Origin: Prorocentrum cordatum
Lineage: Eukaryota > Sar > Dinophyceae > Prorocentrales > Prorocentraceae
Length of the DNA stretch: 64,000 bases
Reading direction: 5' to 3'
Assembly (NCBI GenBank): GCA_963575745.1
Contig: CAUYUJ010014349.1
Location: forward strand, 1 to 64,000
Both the position numbers and the translations under genes were made by a program. Shown here piece after piece: positions 49,886 through 62,597 of this stretch (position 1 is its first letter; each line of letters starts with the position of its first letter). The notes below the pieces were generated by a model. That model saw nothing but the letters and a program-made list of their open reading frames with translations. It was not told the origin of the DNA and searched no databases.

Positions 49886-52800
49886 GACTGGGCGCGCACG
49901 CAGTGTGCGACACGTGCACAGACACACGCAACAACTAGGAAAAGTAACCTTGCGCGGGGCTCATACAGAACGCGGGGCCCCGTAATTGAGCGAGGCGCTG
50001 GTTTCAGCACTTCCAAAGGGCAACCGCCAGGGGCGGGTACACTCCAGGACGTGCGCCCAAGATGTACTGATGCCTTTGGCGGTTTGCTCTTCTCGCTGGC
50101 CTCGAGACGAGTTGTTGTATGCTCGCCGTGACATGGTGGGCGTGGCACTTGGGCACCCCAGCGGGGACCGCCAGGGCTTTGGCTCTCCAAGATTCGCGCC
50201 CAAATTGCTGAGGTGTTTCAGGCGATCCGATGTGTTCAAAAGGGTGTTTGTGTTATTCAGCAGACGCTTTCGGACGTCCTCCCATTCACACACCTCGCAC
50301 CTTCCTCAACCTCTTTGTCACTTGCGTTTATGCCCAGACCCGCTCGTATTCAGACTCGCTCGCACCCAAACTCATTCGTATTCAGACCCATTCGAATTCA
50401 TATTCCTACGAGTTCAAATTCATTCGCCCTCAGACTCATTCGGATCCGTTCGCACCCCTAGCAGACCTGGCATTAGGGCACCCTGGAGGGGAACCGCCGG
50501 GGGTGGGGGACCCTCCAGGACTCGCGCCGCCCAGATTGTGGGGATGCCTCAGCCAGTTTGCTTATTTTGGGCTCTCAGTTTTTCCGCTGTTGGTGGTCCA
50601 GTGCCCTCCGCGATATAGCACACGCGGCACTTGGGTGTTCAAAGGGGGTCCGCCAGGGTGGGGACATTCCACGATCCGCGCCATGATTGGTGGGATGTGC
50701 CAGCCGGTTTTCTTGTTCGTATGCGCGACATTTTTCCTTCGGGACAGTTTGTGATAACGTCCCACGCGATATTTTGGTTTCAGCACTCCCAATGGGGAGC
50801 CGCCAGGGGTGGGGACACTCCAGGATTCGCCTCCTTCGAGACCCGAGTGCTGGGATTTCTCAGGCGGCTGTCCCGCTTGCATGCGCAGCACCTTTGGTTC
50901 CCAGAGCAGTTGATGAGGATGTCTCAGGCGAGGAGCTGGTTTCAGCTCTCATAAGGGGGAATCGCCAGGGGTGGGGGCATTCCAGGATTCGTGCCCAGAT
51001 TGTGGGGATGTGTCCAGCGTTTTGCTTGTTTCCATGCGCTGCATTTCTTGCTCGCGGGGCATCGGAGCAGTTTGTGAGGATGTTTTGGCCAAGGCGCTGG
51101 TCCCAGGACTCTGAATGGGGGAGCTGCCAGGGTGGGGACAGTCCAGGATTTTGCGCCCAGATTGCAGGGATGCCTCAGTCGGTTTGCCCGTTCGCATGCG
51201 TAACATGTTGCATTGTGTGAGCAGTTTGTCTGGATATCTCAGGCGGGGCGCTGGTTCCATCGCCCCAGAGGAGAGCAGCAAGGGGGTATATTACGGGCCC
51301 GTTCGCGCCCAGATTGCGGGGATGTGTTAGGCGGTTTGCGATGTCTCAGGCGGTTTGCTCGCTTCGTTGTCAAATGCACGCAGTTTAAGCGTACATTTGC
51401 ACTCAGACCATTCACATTCGGATCGCTCAGATTGAAAATCAGACCATGCAGACCTCTCGCACCCACACCTTCAGATGCTGCCAAACCTTCCACACTCACG
51501 CTCATACCACTCACACTCAAAAGCGCTCAGCCCTTTCAGGTTCACACCCACACTCAGACTACCCAGATTCGGTCACACTCACGCGCATAGACCCGCTCAC
51601 ACCCAGACCCACTCACAATCAGACTCGTTCACACTGAGACTCACCTGTTCCCAGATGCTCATATTCAGATCCGTGCATGTTCAGACTCCCTCGCGCGCAG
51701 ACACTCGCAGCGGGAGATGTGTGGGCTGATGTAATGGTAGGGGAATCCCCGTGCCGACTAATTTTTGAGACGCCTCCAGACCCCTTCCCGATCACACGCC
51801 TCACACCCTCCTCCTCCTTCTCCTTCTCCTCTCCCTCAGACCCACTCGCCCGTACCCAGGCTCGCTCATATTCAGACTCACTCGCTCCAAGGCTCACTCG
51901 TACTCAGACTCCCTCATATTTGGACTCACTCACATTCATATTCATCCAGACTCGCGGTATGCGCACCGCGATGTAGCAGGCGTGGGACTTGGGCACCCGA
52001 AGGGGGTAGCGTCAATCGGGGCGTTGGCTTCAGCACCCCAAGGGGCTACGATTGCTGGGGTGTCTCAGGTGATTCGACTGCGTCGGGGCCAAATGCACGT
52101 AGCCGACATTCACACTCGCATTCATACCGCTCATACCCAGACCGCTCACGCCCACAGCCTGCCCATTCAAACCTTTCACACCCACACTCATATAGTCTCA
52201 GGCCTTCCATTCTTACGTCCACACTCAGACCACTCACACTCAAACTGCGCTCAAACCTTTCACGCTCACACCCGCGCTTAGTCTACTCAGTGTTACCTGC
52301 TCCCAGACCCACATATTACTTTCCGTTCACGATTTGGCTCTCTCGCAAGGAGACGCTCGCAGCGGGACATGCGTGCGCACATAGATCCACAAATGGGGAC
52401 CTCCGCGTCGAAGACGTTCCCCTCCAGACTGGTTTCTGGTGGTGGTCCAGTGCTCACAGTGATACTGCAGGCGTGGCATCTAGGCGCCCTAAGACGGGGG
52501 GGCGCCTGGGGTGGGGACACTCTAGGGTTCGCGCTCGGATTGTGAGGATGTCTCAGGCGGTTTGCTTGCTTTGGCAGTCCATTGTTTGTTGGCGGTGCAA
52601 AATTCACCGCGATGTTGCAGGCGTGGCATTTGGGCACCCTGGGCGGAGGGGGGGGGGCAGGGGGGGGGTATACGCCAAGGTTCACGCCCAGATTGTGAGG
52701 ATGTCGCAGGCGGTTTGCTCGTGTTGCCCCCCCCCTCCCCCCCATCCCAACAGACCTGTCTTTTTTGGTTGCCCAATGATCACCGCGATACAGCAGGCGT

Positions 52801-53040
52801 TGCACTTCGGCACCCAGGGAGGGGGGGGGCAGGCAAGGGGTGTGGACACTCCATGGGCGAGAAGGGGGTGACGCGACGACGACGACGGCGATCGACGACA
52901 ACGAGAACCGTATTCAGGCCGCTGGAGAGACGACACATGCGTCCCAATTGGCCCTAGTCAGAACGACAAGCGGAACAACTTGATTCCCGTCTCTATTCCG
53001 TTTGTTTCCCTCATATCCTTTGTGATTAATGCCCACCCCC
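49886..53040 (+). repeat. Degenerate tandem array of about 170-220-base units
   Basis: From about 49985 to 52870 a unit recurs: CACTTGGGCACCC, then GCCAGGGGTGGGGACACTCC, then AGGATTCGCGCCCAGATTG, then GGGATGTCTCAGGCGGTTTG. More than ten diverged copies. Between them are CACTCAGACTCACTCGC-type 11-12-base tandems (50330-50450, 51430-51640, 51840-51960, 52100-52300). No coding frame beyond low complexity. Confidence 0.75.
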
Positions 53041-53235
53041 ATCGATGAAGACAGATAATGTCATATTGATAACTTGCCGTAACCAAAGCACCGTCGTGAA
53101 TAAACGCGTCCGCCTTCCCCCGCCCAGCTTTTTAGGTCGAGCCAGACCAGTATGGGCGAGGGGGGATGCAGACGCACGAGCGAGGGAGAACAGCGCAGCA
53201 GCCCAATCTAGCACATCTTTGCTGCACTAGCTTTC
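53041..53235 (-). repeat. LTR-like direct repeat, 3' copy of the decayed element
   Basis: Shares CCAGC, GAGCCAGA, GGGCGAG, GCACGAGNGAG and TAGCACATCTTT in the same order with 60020-60220. Ends not resolved. Confidence 0.65.
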
Positions 53236-54148
53236 ACACAGGCTGGACGTGTTGCTGAAACAATGTGCAGCAGTTAAACGAAACGCTAGCACCGTATTCA
53301 TTAAAATGATGATGGCTCCCTCATTCACCCCAGATGTCACTGTACCACGCATCTGTCTGGTGTGGTCCTGGGCCTCTTCCCTCTTCTAGGCTGTGCTAAT
53401 GTTACCTTCGCTGATCGTATAAGGTGGTACCCGACGTACGTCTTTGTCGTGGCGCTCAAGTTGTGGCTGTTGTTATTGCCTGCGTCCAGCTTCAGTCATC
53501 GTCCCAAGCAGGTGGCGTAGCGCCCGCCCTTCCTCGTTAATCTCGATGACCTGGTCGCCCTCGCACTTCCCTGACTTGATGCGCGTGTTGCCCACTGGTT
53601 TAACCCGCTGCTTCAGAAGAGCATTGTCACTCAAGTCGATAGATCTTCTTCCATGATATCACTGCCGTCCTCGACATTGTCCATCGTACAATCCTCTGTC
53701 TTCAGCTTCTGCTATATCGTCATGGTGATTGTCCTTGTCCGTGACTTTGGCATCTTAACCACATTCGTGAAGACGTTGTTGTTGTTAAATCGATCCACCT
53801 CCATAGGCGTAGGCCCAGTGAGGTCCATGACGCGGCCGTCCGTTGCAGGTTTCATCATGAGAAACAACGTGAAGACGCCCGCTATCTTAGATATCATTGT
53901 CACCACCGTAGGAGATCTTAGATATCATTGTCACCACCGTAGGAGACATTGCACTGCTAGCGCACACACTTGACACAGAACTGTTATTTGGCCAGGTAGT
54001 TTGATAGTCCGCTGCGCGCCACTCTCATATTGGGTAGTGATCCGTCGCATCGTCCAGGCAGAAAGCTTCGGCGTACTCGAACTCCTCCTTGATCTCCGAC
54101 ATTCTGGTCGTAGGAGTTCTCGACATGACAGTCGTAAGCCTCCACCGT

Positions 54149-54634
54149 CTAGGTAGACACGTCCTCGTCGCTACCCTCGGTGTCGTTGTACAGCCCCTGC
54201 TTAACGTACTGCGCCATCTTCGCCTTCAGCTCGCTGGCCTCCTTGTCTGCTGTAACTTTCTGTGGTACAGCCAGCATTCGTCCGCGTTTCGATGGTTCCC
54301 CACCATCAGGCCCAAGAGCCCACATGTGAGTCGTGACCACCATCCTGGCGTAGCCTCTTGTAAGTCCTTTTGTTAAGCAGTCCGCCAACATCCGCTCGCT
54401 CTTGACCCACTTGATGCTCCTCTCCTTCAGTGACTGGCGTAGGATAGCCGCCTCCAGTGATAGTCTCCGATCTATCGTCGAAACCCGCTTCTGCGTGAGA
54501 GTATCGTATAGGATCTTGCAGCCCGTCACAGATTCACACTTCATTGGGCAAGGGTCGTTCACGATCTCGGTGGCGTCCATCTCAGGGTACAGGATCTCCA
54601 CTGGGGTAGACCTCGTCCAGACCACCATGCCCAT
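54149..54634 (-). pseudogene. RNase H remnant of the decayed copia element
   Basis: A 161-residue open fragment. SLEAAILRQSLKERSIKWVK followed by SERMLADCLTKGL matches the C-terminal end of copia RNase H, where a Trp-Val strand precedes ADxLTK. Preceding residues include DRRLSLEAAI, the last catalytic Asp region. No intact upstream frame. The conserved Asp-Glu part of the fold lies in broken sequence to the right. Confidence 0.7.
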
Positions 54635-54799
54635 TCAGACTGCACACGAGTAGGCCTCTGCCGACAAAGTAGATCGCACCACCCGCTGTATCACTGCAGA
54701 CTGCCATCCGATACAGTGTACCTTGTTTTTGTTGTTGTGGTCCTCGCTGATCATCAGTGTCCTCGTTGTGATCGATGCTTCGGCAGGTTGTCAAGAGCA

Positions 54800-54833
<34 letters not shown>

Positions 54834-55195
54834 CACGTTGAGCTCCATCGTCTTCCACATATTGAGGCCAGTTGAGAACTTGATCAGTAGACCCTTATTC
54901 TCCGCATCGCCGTATTGCCGGCCTGTAGGTCTTGCACCGTCGGAGTTCCAAGCGCATATGCCAATCGATATTGTTTGAACGCCTTCTCGAAAGAAATCAT
55001 TTTTGCAGCCCACTGCAACTGTCCCCCGACCATTCGTAGTCCACGATGTTCTGCAGTGGTGAGTGCACTATCAGGTGCCTTGGTGCGATGATAAGCGTAC
55101 CGTCTGCGTCGATTTCACGTATTCCTCCATGGTAACGTAAATGTTGATGTCTTTCTTTTGATGGTAGGCTTGGCCAACAAAAAACGTTACCTGTT

Positions 55196-55537
55196 TCATC
55201 CTCGCGCACTCGGTTTTTGCCGAATTCGATCTCCTTCAGTAAGGCATCCATGATACTGGGTGCCATCTGGGCACGCCTGCATGACACCAATGAGGAAGTC
55301 GACCACGTGCACGCACATGTTCCCAATGATCGTGCCGTGCTTGTTGAGCTTTGCGAAGGCCGTTGGTGCCTTGCCGTAGGTCCCGCAGATGCTCTTTTTC
55401 AGCTTCAGCAGGTCGCCTGCCTTGACGCCCAGAGTGTTGCACCTCCCGAGGTTCGTGGGGATCCTGAAGTAGAGCTCGCGTTTGATAGCCTTGAATTGAA
55501 GACAGGCTCCCTTCACATCTGCAATGACTGAATCCAA
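55196..55537 (-). pseudogene. Reverse transcriptase remnant of the decayed copia element
   Basis: A 113-residue fragment with DVKGACLQFKAIKRELYFRI near the start (copia RT: DVKxAFLxG...YMxxP) and GDLLKLKKSICGTYGKAPTA (LxKSLYGLKQAPRxW equivalent), then HVVDFLIGVM, where the YVDD catalytic motif is reduced to HVVD. The frame then ends, so it is not functional. Confidence 0.75.
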
Positions 55538-57389
55538 GTTGAGGCTTGCAGCGATGCTGCACAGTAGATGCGTAATATGTGTTCACACTGTTGGGGAGTC
55601 CCGTCGTAGCTTGTTGTCGATCTCCTACTCGTAACATCTTCCACAGATCCCAGCCTTCGGCTCAAACAGTCGGGCCATTGTCTTTCCAGATAACCTTCAA
55701 GCTTAGGATCTTGTCCGGGTCCACGTCGTTCACGGCTTCACCTGATGCCTGTGCCGTTGCATCGTACGTTTCCGCGTACTCCATTATTTCCCCGTAGCCG
55801 TTTGCATCTTCTTCCACTTCACCTTGTCGTCGCACAGGGATTTCAGGTTGATCTCTTGGCGCTTGCTTGCCCTTGGTTGGGTGGCCATCCGCTCAGCCAC
55901 CGACGCCTTGACCAGTAGTGACGTGTCGGCCAGCTGTTTGATTGCTGCAGTCTGCGCCTTTGCCCTCGTGATGCTGAAGGGTGTTCTTGTCGCTTTCGCT
56001 GACTCTGTACAACTAGACGTGTACTGCCTTCTTCACCTTTCTATTGCTGATCCCCTCCTTGTGGTGCTGATGATCCTTCTGCTGGTGGTGGTAGTGCTGC
56101 GGTCTCCTCGGCCTTCTTACGTTCTTCCATGTGCCATTGGACTCCAGCAGGTGCCCGTAGCTTGCCACAGGCGCCAAGCGCGTCGTCCTTCCTGGTCTTG
56201 TTGAGTTGCAGGTCCTTCTTGGTCGCGTGCCCCTTGCTGCCCCTCTAAATCTTCTTCGGCTGCTCCTGTTCGGGTACCTCCATGATCTGATCTGCTGGGG
56301 GCTTTGGTTGAGGATTATGATATTTAGCATTCGCAGATTTGTTGAACACATACTGGTTGATATCCTGCCTCTTCTTCATTACTCTGGGTAATATCCTCCA
56401 TCACCGCGATGGGCTGAGTCGCTGCCTCATCATCTATACTTTATAAGGGATTCTCACCCAGCCCTGCCTCGAGATGTCTTGCATCAGTTTTCAGGAGTCC
56501 AGGTTGAATAGTCTCTTCCTCTAGATCTTGTGCGCAGGAATGGCGTCTGGAAGTAGAGGTCCATGGGTGGACACTATTCAGCTGCCTCAGCTCGAACGTG
56601 TCTATGCTGCCAAATTCTACTGCTGCGAAAATTGTACCACATGCCTGATGTGCATTGCACAGTCTTTCGTAGATCCTCTTCCGCTTGATGCTGATCGGCG
56701 GGTAGATGTTTCGTCTGCGTCGCCCAGCTCTCCTTCATGGGCATCGCGTCGTTGTTGTGAAGCACCTCCGATCTCCGCTTCTTGCCGTTTTTCTTGTTCG
56801 CAGTATTCTTGGTCAGATTGACCCTGCCACATCTTCATGTTTTGTTTTCCTGGTGGTTGTTGATCGTGAGGTTGATGTTGATCAGCTGGCGGTCGATCTG
56901 GTTGTTTATCTTGTTGCTCATCTGGCTGTTGAGCCTGCGGCTGATCTGGCTGTTGATCCTGCTGAGCTGGGTTGTACTGATTGCCTCGAAGGTCAATTAG
57001 GCCACGCTGTCGTGCTCGTTATCGTGCTGGTTCACCGTCTGAGAACTTTGCGGGCAAACTGCAGCGTTCTCTCCTCGATTTCGCTTGCACTGCCTAGTAG
57101 ACTAGGTGAGCTCATGATCGGGGTCCGATTGCCGATCAGCCATGAGCCATGCTCGTGCTTGCCCAGTCACAGGCAGGTCCATTTCATCGAGCATGCCACT
57201 TCCGCTTGAGATTGTCCGATCCCCAGAAAATCAATAGTTCGTTTTGCTGAGACCTCGTCCTTGCCAGAACACCTACGTAGCGCTGATGAATTCGCCGCCC
57301 TCCAGAAAGCCTCCGGCCAGATCTGCTGTAGATGTAGTTTGTTCCGCAACGAAGTCTGCTCAACCACTCTTGAAACCACCGCTGGGTCG

Positions 57390-57600
57390 TTATCCGTGTT
57401 GGCCAGGCTTGCTGGTAGTCAGTGGACAGTTCCAAGTGTTCATTTTTGTGGTTTGGAAGCTTGCCATACTCACCAGCTTTCTGTACGCGTTAGCCGTTTG
57501 CCATGCCTCAGCGTGGCCACGAGCTTCACCAGCGTTGAAGACATTCGTCGCCATCTCCTTCAGGTCGCGTACTTTTCGCTCGACCTTGCCCATCTGCTAA
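57390..57600 (-). pseudogene. Integrase remnant of the decayed copia element
   Basis: The fragment GKVERKVRDLKEMATNVFNA corresponds to the region around the third catalytic residue of copia integrases (NGxxERxxRTLxEMA). The upstream integrase part lies in another frame at 57597-57884. Short and frameshifted. Confidence 0.6.
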
Positions 57601-58449
57601 TGGGCTTCAGGAGCCGCGTTGTTTGGCGTTGCTCCGCCTTGTTTGACGGCGCCCCGTACCTGTCGATTGCCCTGAATTCCGCCTTCAGCTCCTAAGTGGA
57701 GAGCACGGTGCTGAGCTCGTTTATCTGGTGGATGTTCAGGAGAATCGGTGTTTTTTTTGGGCAGTCTTCGGTAGCGTAAGTTCACGCCAGCTCCAACGGT
57801 TCCAGCTGTATTCTCTTGTTCTCCTTCTGCCATGCCTGTGGCGCTGTCGTCAACGCCTCTGAACCGCATGGATGATCTTCTCATCCTCGTATTGACTCTG
57901 TTGTCCTCGGTTTAGCTATCAAGGGATACTGAGCCCCCACATCCTCGTAGACAGGCAGTGTTTAGCACAGCATGCCCTTCGGGAGAGGGTCCTTTCCTCA
58001 CCGCGTAGGCCTCGATGTCCTCCAGATCGTCATTCTCGGTCTGCCGCCTCGGTTCTGGTGTTAGTTCTTTTGAAGCGTACGTTGTTCCAGTTTCCTTCTA
58101 CTACCACAGTCAGGTCGGTCGTACTTCTCGAATACCCCCTCACATGCTGTCCTGACTATCTCTCGCGATTCGGGAGTGTTGTACCACGCATCTTGGCATA
58201 TATCGCAGGCCATCGTGGTCAACATATTGAGGGCCATCTCCATCGTGATGTCGGCTAGCTGATCGAGCCGATGACGTACGCAGTCCACGCACCACCTCCA
58301 TCCAGTGTTTGTAGTATGTTTCCTGATCTTCACATGCTATCCACAAAGCTGAGATCTGCTTCGCCGTTTGTTTCATGGTTTATGCCATGACGGGTGCCGT
58401 CGTCATAGTCTGTACGCGAATTGCGTGGCCACGTTCTTGCTGCATGCGA

Positions 58450-59376
58450 TTATGGTGTTGAATTTGGTGTCGGATCCCCGTCCACATCCTCTGGTATTGG
58501 TGGCAGTCCAGCTTGCAGAATGCGCTCTAGGTGATCCATGCCGTTCAGCGCCCTTGGGTTCTTGATCTCCACGTCCTTGCCGATCTCCACCTTAACCAGG
58601 TCGGTGATTTCCGCCATCATCGCATCCATGTTCGACAGTTGGTCGTTGGCCATCAGAATGGCTGTCTGGTCCATGAAGGTATCCGCCGTGAGCAGTTTGA
58701 CTGTTGTCGCCATCGCGAATCCAGCTCGTCGCTTGAAACCGTCTGGTCGTCCCGGGAAGCCTCCGCGTCACCCACGTCCCCCGTGTCGTTGTACATGGCT
58801 TGAGTTGCTTGATCCGTTTGTCTTCTCACATTTGGGGCAGGCTCTCCAGTGTTCCCGCTTGTGGCACACGTTGCACTTGGTGCGCGCCTTGATATGCTTG
58901 AGCTTCTCCTCGACCTTCTTGCTATTCATCTTGATGTATCCCTCTGTGGTGATGTTGACCGGCCAGCCTCGCTTGGACTTGCTCTGAGCAAGGCGCTCCC
59001 CTGTCTGCTTGTGGTTGGGCTTGTGTCCTTCTCTTCCAGCTTTCCATCCTAATCGCTGAGCCTCTGCCGCTAAGGTGTCGCACTCCTCTTGTCTGAACTC
59101 CGCGTCCACATCGTCGATTGTCGGCCGCCAGCGCGTCGTTGTCCGAATCGCTGTGGAAGTCGTCGCTGTCGCAGGGTCCGCATTGATCTCCGAGTAGGCT
59201 TCTTCGTAGTCTTGTTCTGCGGGGCAGGCCCCATGCCATCCACGATCCCTGTCCCAGTCGCCCCGACCAGAGTGGTCGAGCTGAACCTGCATCGTTGAGG
59301 TCACGTCGTCCCAGATGAAGTCTTCGTTGCATTGCCTGGGGATTGCCTCGTGCTCCTGCATGCTGATGTTCGCCAA
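58450..59376 (-). pseudogene. Gag remnant with zinc knuckle of the decayed copia element
   Basis: 58768-59376 carries KCNVCHKREHWRACPKCEK (CxxCxxxxHxxxxC) near 58840-58890, a gag-type zinc knuckle, preceded by acidic, Lys-rich sequence. 58450-58713 is a second open fragment (MDAMMAEITDLVKVEIGKDV) from the capsid-proximal side or from the protease spacer. The fragments are in different frames. Confidence 0.6.
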
Positions 59377-60019
59377 CTTCAGTGGAAAGTACGGCGCAGG
59401 TCGTCGGTGCCCATCGTATTTGTTGAAAGAGATTTGAGCCGCTCGTACTGCGTCTCGCGCCGAGAAATGTAGTCCTGCACATATACCGATGTGTTGCGGA
59501 AGTCTTTGAAGACCACATCATCGAATCGTTGTTATTTCTGTAGTGGTGCGATCCATTCGCATACCGTACATACCGTCGCCACTACCAACCTTGTTGCAGC
59601 AATCGCACCATCTCAGGCTTCATCGTAGCACATCAGCCGTCTTAGGTTTTGCTTTCTTACGTGTCAGATCCCACGCTCGCCCACAGTGCATTCTTCAACT
59701 TGATGGCGTATAGCTGCTGTATCTCCCCCTCGCCCGCATGATAAAGAATAATCGATCTTGTTTGGCATTCTTCTCCGTGGGCAGGATCTCCATTGTAGTG
59801 AACGGGTCCTTCTTCGTCCACGCAACAAGGTTATTGGTACAAACGTGTGATTGTAACTTTGATGGCCTTTCTGTAGCTGGTCCTGTTGATGCTGAAGCCC
59901 CCCGTCGTGTTGTAGCTGCTCTGGTAGGTTGTGCTGTGTGTGCGAGTATGCAGTCGAGCGCCAGCATGAATGTCTGCACGGCCACATGACACATCGCAAC
60001 CGAAGAGCATATCCACCTT

Positions 60020-60220
60020 CTTTGATGCAAGACGGATGGATCGGATGGCATTCCACAGTCAAAGCGCAGTCGTCCATAAGCGCGCCCGCCCTCCCGCCCA
60101 GCTATACGGGATGAGCCAGAAGATTACGGGCGAGAGGGATGAACAAGCACGAGTGAGCGAGAGCAGAGCGGCAGCCTTAGCACATCTTTACTGTACTAAC
60201 TCCCACACTCCCGGAATTTG
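60020..60220 (-). repeat. LTR-like direct repeat, 5' copy of the decayed element
   Basis: Direct, diverged copy of 53041-53235. The region 59240-60020 between it and the gag remnant shows only short fragments. Confidence 0.65.
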
Positions 60221-61151
60221 TCCAGGAGAGGAGGACGGCTCTGACGTCGTCATTGTCGTCGTCGTCGTCGTTGTCGCGCCCGTCGTCTACGCGGGCTGTT
60301 TTTCACACAGATGCTCGCAGACAGAGTCGTTCAGCGATACGTACCAGGAGTGTAAGATCCACAATCTGGTCATCGTCCAGTGGTTTTTGGTCGTTCTTGT
60401 TTGCGGACCGTCGGACGCGTTTTTTCGTCGACGCGTATGGATGCATGTGGAACTGATCGTTCATGATCGGCATTAGTTTGAAATCCAGCAGCTGCGAAGC
60501 GTCTTAGCTTGCCTGCAGAACCCCTCAGCATGTTATACTACATTTCGTGGTTTACGGGAAGTGTTCGTCGTACGTGTCTCCTTGATGCCGTCTTGGTAAA
60601 GCACGTCGGGTTGATTATCGCAGATCGCAGCAAACTAGTGTTGTTGCTCATAGAACTTTCCTATGCTCTGCAACATGTCGTGGGAGGCCTATAGGAATGC
60701 CAGCGCGGTGTGGCCTTCCTCAGTTACAGGTGAGGGGTCCTGCAGGAAATGGTTCCTGGAGTTTCTTTTCTCCGCTTCTGGGTTCCAGTGGCCCTCACTC
60801 TGGGTCCCAGGCCGCCTTCCGCTTCCGCAGGGCACGCGGGGCGGTCAGTCGGATTGGCGTGCAGGGGCTTTGACAGTGGCGACTAGCGGCGTCGTCGTTG
60901 TCCTTCTTTTTAGTCGCTCTTTTTCGTCGTCGTCGTCGTCGTCACGGTCGCACTTTTTTGTCGTTCGTCGTCGTCGTCGTTCGTCGTCGTTCGTCGTTGG
61001 TCGTTGTCGTCGTCGTCCGTCCTCCTTCGTTGTCGTTGTCGTCGTCATCGTCGTTTTCGTCGTCGGGCTCTCTGGTCGCGGCGTGAAAGTTCACCTTGGA
61101 AGGTTCCGATCATAAGTCAGCCTCCGGGGATTTCTTGAGGAACTCAAAGCA
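60221..61151. repeat. Intergenic stretch with (GTC)n / (TCG)n repeats
   Basis: GTC repeats at about 60240-60300 and 60890-61075. No gene seen. The T-rich strand frames (poly-Ser/Val) are artefacts. Confidence 0.6.
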
Positions 61152-61625
61152 TTGCGCGAGATCGAGAGCTGGTCCACGGAAGTGGGCTGGGGTTTGAGAC
61201 CTCCAGGGGTCCATGTCATGAAGAAACACGACGTTGGGAGGTCTTCATTCCATATCATATTCATCTGTGCCCGTGAGGGCCCGCTCGACGCAACGCCTGG
61301 ATGTGGCGATGTGGCCCAGGGACATGGTGGTTTTGCGACCAGGGGCGAGAGCGGCGCAGTCATCAAAAATTTGGGAGATCCGACCTGTGGCGCAGAAACC
61401 AGGACACCTAGCGTGGTCATTCATGCGGCGCCGAAGGCGAGACAACGCACCGAGTTGCCATCGACGTCGGGGCGGAAAAACACTGCAAGCTGTTCAATGA
61501 GCGTGGGGGAGGAACGCAGTACCGTCTGGCGCGGTGCGCGTGGTGGGTGGTCGATTCGCGCTGGGGGATGCAGCGCGCGCTTTCACAAGCCTCGATCCAC
61601 ATCCCATATACCACTGAATCCCTAA
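61152..61625 (+). CDS. Uncertain open frame, 157 residues
   Basis: A frame with mixed composition from 61152 (MREIESWSTEVGWGLRPPGV, HDVGRSSFHIIFICAREGPL) on the plus strand. An overlapping minus-strand frame of 109 residues is about as plausible. There is no start context, domain or leader relic to decide. It may be a fragment of an older element. Confidence 0.2.
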   Translation: MREIESWSTEVGWGLRPPGVHVMKKHDVGRSSFHIIFICAREGPLDATPGCGDVAQGHGGFATRGESGAVIKNLGDPTCGAETRTPSVVIHAAPKARQRTELPSTSGRKNTASCSMSVGEERSTVWRGARGGWSIRAGGCSARFHKPRSTSHIPLNP

Positions 61626-61709
61626 AATGGTATCCCCTCCTCCTGGTCGACCGTTTCCCCTCCTCGCTCTTTCTTCTCTCCCCCGCTCCTCTCCCGCGTT
61701 CACGCCGTC

Positions 61710-61775
61710 AACCCAACCGCAGGTGCCCGAGAGCAAGCTCAAGGACTTGCTGGATCCCGAGGAAATGATCGAGGC
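61710..61775 (+). other. Possible short exon
   Basis: After ACCGCAG the plus strand reads VPESKLKDLLDPEEMIEA, an acidic, coding-like segment unlike the surrounding Pro/Ser-rich and Gly/Asp-rich translation. No donor or partner exons identified. Confidence 0.2.
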
Positions 61776-61927
61776 CAGCGCTGGTCTCTCAATCTTCCTC
61801 ATTTGCGGGGTGGGATTGGGGGGTGAGGCTCGCGAGCCCTTTTTCTTGTCCCAGAGGCATGCAATATATGCAGCTTTTCTAGGAGGAAGCTCAGTAAGTA
61901 TGCGCAGGCGCCGGGGGGCAGGAACAG

Positions 61928-62144
61928 TAGGAGGAGGAGGAGGAGGAGGAGGAGGAGCACTATGTGGTGATGATAACGATGACCACGAGAACGATGATGA
62001 TGATGATGGTGATGCCGACGTTGATAATGGTGGTGGTGGTGTTGGTGACAATTATGACGATGATGCTGCTGCTGCTGATGATGAAGCTGATGATGCTGAT
62101 GATGATGACGATGATGATGCTAATAATGATGATAATGATGGAAG

Positions 62145-62175
<31 letters not shown>

Positions 62176-62480
62176 AATGACGAATCTGGTGATCTTGGTG
62201 ATGATCCTGTTGATGATGAAGACGATGGTGGTGCTTCTGATGGTGATGATGATGTTGATGGTGATGATGACGAAGACAGTGACGATGACGATGACGACGA
62301 TGCTGATGGTGATGATGAGGAATACGATGGTGGTGATGGCGATACTTTTGATGAACATGTTGATGCATGATAATGCTGGTGACGAGCATGCTGATGCTGA
62401 TGATATTTATGATGACGAGGACGATGATGATGAGAATGATGCTGAGGAGGATGATGATGATTCTGATGATGATGGCTAAT
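61928..62480 (+). repeat. (GGA)n then (GATGAT)n trinucleotide repeat, about 550 bases
   Basis: GGA repeats at 61930-61960, then interrupted GAT/GAC repeats. All long Asp, Met, Ile, His and Ser frames over it are artefacts of the repeat. Confidence 0.9.
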
Positions 62481-62576
62481 GGGAAGAGGAGTAAGTGCGA
62501 TGATGAACAAAGCGAGAGGGAGGAGAAGGGGGAGCGAGGAGGGAGGAGGGAGGCGAGGGACGGAGAGGAGGTACGT

Positions 62577-62597
62577 CCGTAGCCATGTTGGCTCCAG
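62577..62597 (+). other. DinoSL relic, 19 of 21 positions
   Basis: The plus strand starts CCGTAGCCATGTTGGCTC and differs from the dinoflagellate leader at two positions. It is followed by a degraded plus-strand frame (62917-63402), not by a splice-donor context, so it is a relic and not an SL RNA gene. Confidence 0.8.

Larger units (their letters stand above)
53041..60220 (-). mobile_element. Decayed copia-like LTR retrotransposon
   Basis: About 7.2 kb bounded by diverged direct repeats (53041-53235 and 60020-60220). On the minus strand the remnants run in copia order: gag with zinc knuckle, integrase, RT, RNase H. Many stops and frameshifts. The sequence is less GC-rich than the 39.5-49.9 kb element and belongs to another family. 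Confidence 0.75.

Noticed and set aside
62577-62597. SL RNA gene
   Set aside because: No GT donor or Sm-site-like context directly follows the leader sequence.
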